A DNA stretch of 64,000 nt from Apodospora peruviana (lineage: Eukaryota; Ascomycota; Sordariomycetes; Sordariales; Lasiosphaeriaceae). The position numbers and the translations under genes are program-made. The notes beneath the pieces were generated by a model. The model did not search any database. It worked only from the letters and a program-made list of their open reading frames with translations, and was not told the DNA's origin. The stretch spans positions 4,122,001-4,186,000 of the forward strand of contig JAUEDM010000003.1 in the NCBI GenBank assembly GCA_033439685.1, read 5' to 3'. Shown piece after piece: positions 61,144 to 64,000 of the stretch (position 1 is the first letter of the stretch; each line of letters starts with the position of its first letter).

Positions 61144-61899
61144 AGTGGAGGCGGTGGAGACGGTTCAGACCCAAGCTCAACCAACCCGCCCGACGTCCTG
61201 CTGCGCGTGCCCAACCTGTCAGTCGGCCGCATCGAGCTAGACGTCGATAACCTGCGCGCTGAGGTCAACTTGGCCGCAGAAATCGCCAACCTCGTGACAA
61301 TCAACGCCGGAGTCCAGATCGGCGTCGAAAAGGTCAACATCACCATCGCCGACGTGCGCGCGGAGCTGGAGCTAATCATTCGCCTCGGCCACCTGGTCGA
61401 CATCGTCAACCGCACGCTCCAGTCTTTGGATCTCAACCCGCTTCTCATCAACTTGTTGAATGACGTGACCGACGTGGTCGACAACGTCATCGGCGCGGTG
61501 GACGGTCTGTTGGGATCGATCGTGAACGGCAACAGCAAGCTCAATTTCCTGATCGATAACTTGGGTAATATCATTCAGGAAGTCGTGGGGGATGCGGGTA
61601 GTATCGTGTCCTCGATCGTGGGGAATTATCAGTCTAATATGACGTTTACCGGAGTCTCGAAGGAGTTGGGGAATGGGTTGACGCAGAAGACGTATAAATA
61701 TGATCCGCTGGGCAGTTTGGTCAATATTATTTTTAATACGCTGGGACAGGTGGTGCAGGCTGTTGTTGTAGGAGGAGGGAATGGTGGTGGATCAGGAGGA
61801 GGCGGTGGAGGAGGAAGTAGCAGTGCACCGCCTACTTCTACGACGTCGGCGAGTACAGCTGCTGCTGGTACGCCGGCGCCTACGACTTCCGCTGCGTGA
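60874..61899 (+). CDS. Secreted protein of the same family (paralogue B), with poly-Gly linker
   Basis: A 341-residue protein with a signal peptide (LKLLTLLMLVAWTTAQS). A Ser/Pro/Ala/Gly-rich linker with a (GGC)n-encoded Gly run lies at about residues 80-95. The conserved domain then reads LSVGRIELDVDNLRAEVNLA, VEKVNITIADVRAELELIIR and LQSLDLNPLLINLLNDV. Near the end are KLNFLIDNLGN, NYQSNMTFTGVSKE and TLGQVVQAVVVGGG. Each matches a segment of the divergent gene at 58882 in order, so the two are ancient paralogues. A second Gly/Ser/Thr-rich tail ends the protein, without a GPI-like hydrophobic end. Function unknown. Confidence 0.72.
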
Positions 61900-62826
61900 T
61901 GATGGTATTACGTTACGGAGAGGGGGACCTGACAGTAGAGACAGGGCGTGGGATGTACGGTCAATCTTTGTGGCTCGTTGGGCGAACCGACTTGCTTCCG
62001 GGAGATACGGGAAGTTGTGGCTAATGATTCAGTTGTACATAGTTTGGCTTCAATAATGTTGAATTTGTTGGATGCTGTATTGTACCTTGTTGTCCCTGTG
62101 TGAGATGTGCTTTATGTGGGATGATTTCGACTAAAGTCACACGTTTGTTGAGCGAATGGATAAAGACTACAACCAAGACTCTAGACTGTATCAGTCTGAG
62201 ACTAAGATCTGAATACACAAGGGAGACACCGGTTCACAACATCTAACTGTCAATCTTTTTCCTATGTTCCATCATTTGGTGCAGTTTTAGCCAGAACCAT
62301 CCACTCACGTCTAAATTGAACCTTTAGGTGGTAGGACTCTGAACAACATTCCGGGTCTAGGCCATTAGAACCAAATGATCTCACCGGCGTGTTCCTCAAT
62401 GTGCTGGGTGTTTCAGTTCATTATCACCATGCTCGGTCTGAGGTTATTGTGTGTGTCTGAGAAGCTTCTGCGCGGGTTCTGTAAGACATTAGCAAGAGAT
62501 AGAAAGCATTCGTATATATCTGAGACTGAGCCTGATGAAGACTCAGAGACGCAGAGATCTATAAGAGTGAGCCCATTCCCCTAAGCAGCTGTGATCAGAA
62601 CAAAAATGCGGCAACAACTCCTGTTCATCAACCGCCAGCAACTAAACATCAGCCTCACAAACTTATTTTATCATTTAGCTTGCAAGTGGGACTCTTCTGA
62701 CCCAGCAAGTCAAGGTGCGTTCGTCCATGCAACTGAACTGCTGGATATAAATTTCCAGACATGACCTGTTACTCAACAAGGCATTTACTGATGATTTCCA
62801 CAGACCAGTCTAACAGAGCAACAATT
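61900..62826. other. Intergenic, no gene seen
   Basis: The 3' flank of paralogue B and the leader of the next ORF. No convincing coding region. Confidence 0.4.
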
Positions 62827-63309
62827 ATGGACAACACCACAGAGTGGAACGCACGCTACCCACCGAAATCAGCCCGGAACCAACCCCCAAGGAACAATAT
62901 GCACAACACCACAGAGTCCGGTACCAGCTCGGGTTCCGGAGATAGTGATTCAGGGGAACCTGCCAACACCCAAACAAACGGCAAGACGCAGAGCGACGAC
63001 GGTTGCGTATGCCAGTGGCGAGCAAGGAAGCTGCCAGATGGTAGATACCAACGATTCCTGGTGTTCCATTGTCAGCGGCCCAAGTGCCAATACTACATGA
63101 AGTCGCGTGGAAAAGGCAAACAACAACCAGCGGGGAACAAGTACCGTGCGCAAGGGAAGGCTCAACCCGCCGCCGACGACGACGGCCAGGAATGCGCTTG
63201 CGAAATGGGAGATATCAAAGACATGATCGAAGGAGGTACTTTCCGAAGACCCGTTAGCGTTGCGACTAAATTAAGGGATGAACTATCAATTAACTATCAA
63301 GCGGAATGA
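62827..63309 (+). CDS. Hypothetical protein with three Cys pairs
   Basis: A 160-residue protein taken from ATG 62827 (MDNTTEWNARYPPK); the frame is open 22 codons further upstream, with another ATG at 62761. The N-terminal half is polar and Ser/Thr/Asn-rich and repeats MDNTTE/MHNTTE. The C-terminal half has CVCQWRARKLPDGRYQRFLV, then HCQRPKCQYY and ECACEMGDI. The spaced Cys pairs could bind a metal. No signal peptide, no recognised domain. It may be a real orphan gene or a fragment. Confidence 0.4.
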   Translation: MDNTTEWNARYPPKSARNQPPRNNMHNTTESGTSSGSGDSDSGEPANTQTNGKTQSDDGCVCQWRARKLPDGRYQRFLVFHCQRPKCQYYMKSRGKGKQQPAGNKYRAQGKAQPAADDDGQECACEMGDIKDMIEGGTFRRPVSVATKLRDELSINYQAE

Positions 63310-63713
63310 GATGATGGTTGATAGTTGGGATTAATTGGGGGTTCTTTTGAGATGAGAGATGAGATGGTCCGGGATCAATCCAGAGGGGGTGTGGATGAGG
63401 TTTTTCGGGTTCTGTTTATTGTTTTGAATTTTCCGGGTTCATGCCGAAGTAGAGATAGACCGAGACTCAGCGAGTTGGGGGTCTTGTTGTATGTTATTTG
63501 ACATGGTTCTGATTTCAGAATTCAGCTGCGTGGCAGTTCCACACATGGCTTCATGGACTTGGTTGTATCCGTCACTTTGTCAACAATCACATAATAGTCA
63601 TACCCTGGACATAACCAAGCTTATTAAAATCCCTCGCGGGACTTTGACGTGGTAATATTACTCAATGGGCCGGCCGGTCATACTATGATTATATGGGTTC
63701 ATTGGCATATAAC
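63310..63713. other. Intergenic, no gene seen
   Basis: 3' flanks of two convergent ORFs; nothing recognised. Confidence 0.4.
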
Positions 63714-64000
63714 CTAGACATACTGATAGCACAGATATCCCCCCTGGATGTCCATGACATCCCTGACGGTGGCGTCGGGTATAATTCCCAACGAGCTCAT
63801 GACGTGGTTTAGCGTCGTCTCGGTGCCGCCGTTGTCGCCCTTCTTGGGGTCAGGCGTGATGGCCAGCATGGCCGCGCTCGGGCTACCCCAGCCCTGGGCA
63901 ACGGCCTCGTCGGCGATGCCGCCGTCGAACTCGATGAAGCCAATCTCGGGCGTCTGGGCGTTGGGGCCGTTCATGTCGCTCAGGCGCGCCGGCAGGTTGC
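63714..64000 (-). CDS. C-terminal part of an unrecognised protein (5' end outside window)
   Basis: The minus-strand frame is open from the window edge to the stop and encodes about 95 residues: NLPARLSDMNGPNAQTPEIG, FIEFDGGIADEAVAQGWG, LNHVMSSLGIIPDATVRDVM and an end QGGYLCYQYV. The composition is that of a folded soluble domain. I cannot assign the family from this fragment. Confidence 0.5.
   Translation of the reverse strand, partial: NLPARLSDMNGPNAQTPEIGFIEFDGGIADEAVAQGWGSPSAAMLAITPDPKKGDNGGTETTLNHVMSSLGIIPDATVRDVMDIQGGYLCYQYV

Noticed and set aside
1..64000. CRISPR arrays, rRNA genes, viral or retroelement coding regions
   Set aside because: None seen. The only tandem arrays are coding repeats and the imperfect repeat near 9.8 kb, and no reverse transcriptase or capsid motifs appear in any frame.

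Overview
The window looks like nuclear DNA of a filamentous ascomycete (Pezizomycotina, probably Sordariomycetes). Short GT-AG introns (54-133 nt) with CTRAY-type branch sites split many genes. Families typical of these fungi recur: NACHT-like ankyrin proteins, bZIP+DUF3425 and DUF3505 regulators, a PHO80/PREG-like cyclin, F-box, Clr5 and metacaspase genes, and small secreted Cys-rich proteins. A fungal pogo/Fot1-like transposon and a Crypton are also present. I see no rRNA, CRISPR array or viral gene. There is one nuclear tRNA-Trp.

Layout. 1-2538: end of a NACHT-like ankyrin protein. 3557-5831: an intact Tc1/mariner-pogo element sitting inside an exon of a fructosamine-kinase gene remnant. 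6.5-15.9 kb: a putative membrane protein, a heme-binding beta-barrel protein divergent from an AA5 copper-radical oxidase, an alpha/beta hydrolase and a bZIP-DUF3425 regulator. 17-24.3 kb: GNAT, tRNA-Trp, a secreted Cys-rich protein, a prolidase and a PHO80-like cyclin. 26.3-28.7 kb: a five-exon F-box gene with one frame break. 29.6-33 kb: a multi-pass membrane protein convergent with a PHO84-like MFS transporter. 33.9-41.2 kb: a STAND-N-like protein, a secreted 6-Cys protein, a GST and a DUF3505 zinc-finger regulator. 43.4-50.8 kb: a secreted protein carrying a minisatellite, a GPI-like Cys-rich protein, a divergent actin-like gene and a 51-residue Cys-rich peptide. 52.8-57.7 kb: a Clr5-metacaspase fusion followed by an intact Crypton. 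58.9-61.9 kb: two related secreted proteins, head to head. 62.8 kb to the end: one orphan and one gene cut by the edge.

There is no clear biosynthetic cluster. Themes are secretion (six predicted secreted products), possible self/non-self or cell-death components (NACHT-ankyrin end, STAND-N-like protein, Clr5-metacaspase) and active-looking mobile DNA. The Clr5-metacaspase fusion, the actin-like protein with an eroded nucleotide site and the transposon-split kinase gene deserve most attention. Gene models with introns were spliced by eye and checked for phase. No alignment or database search was possible.
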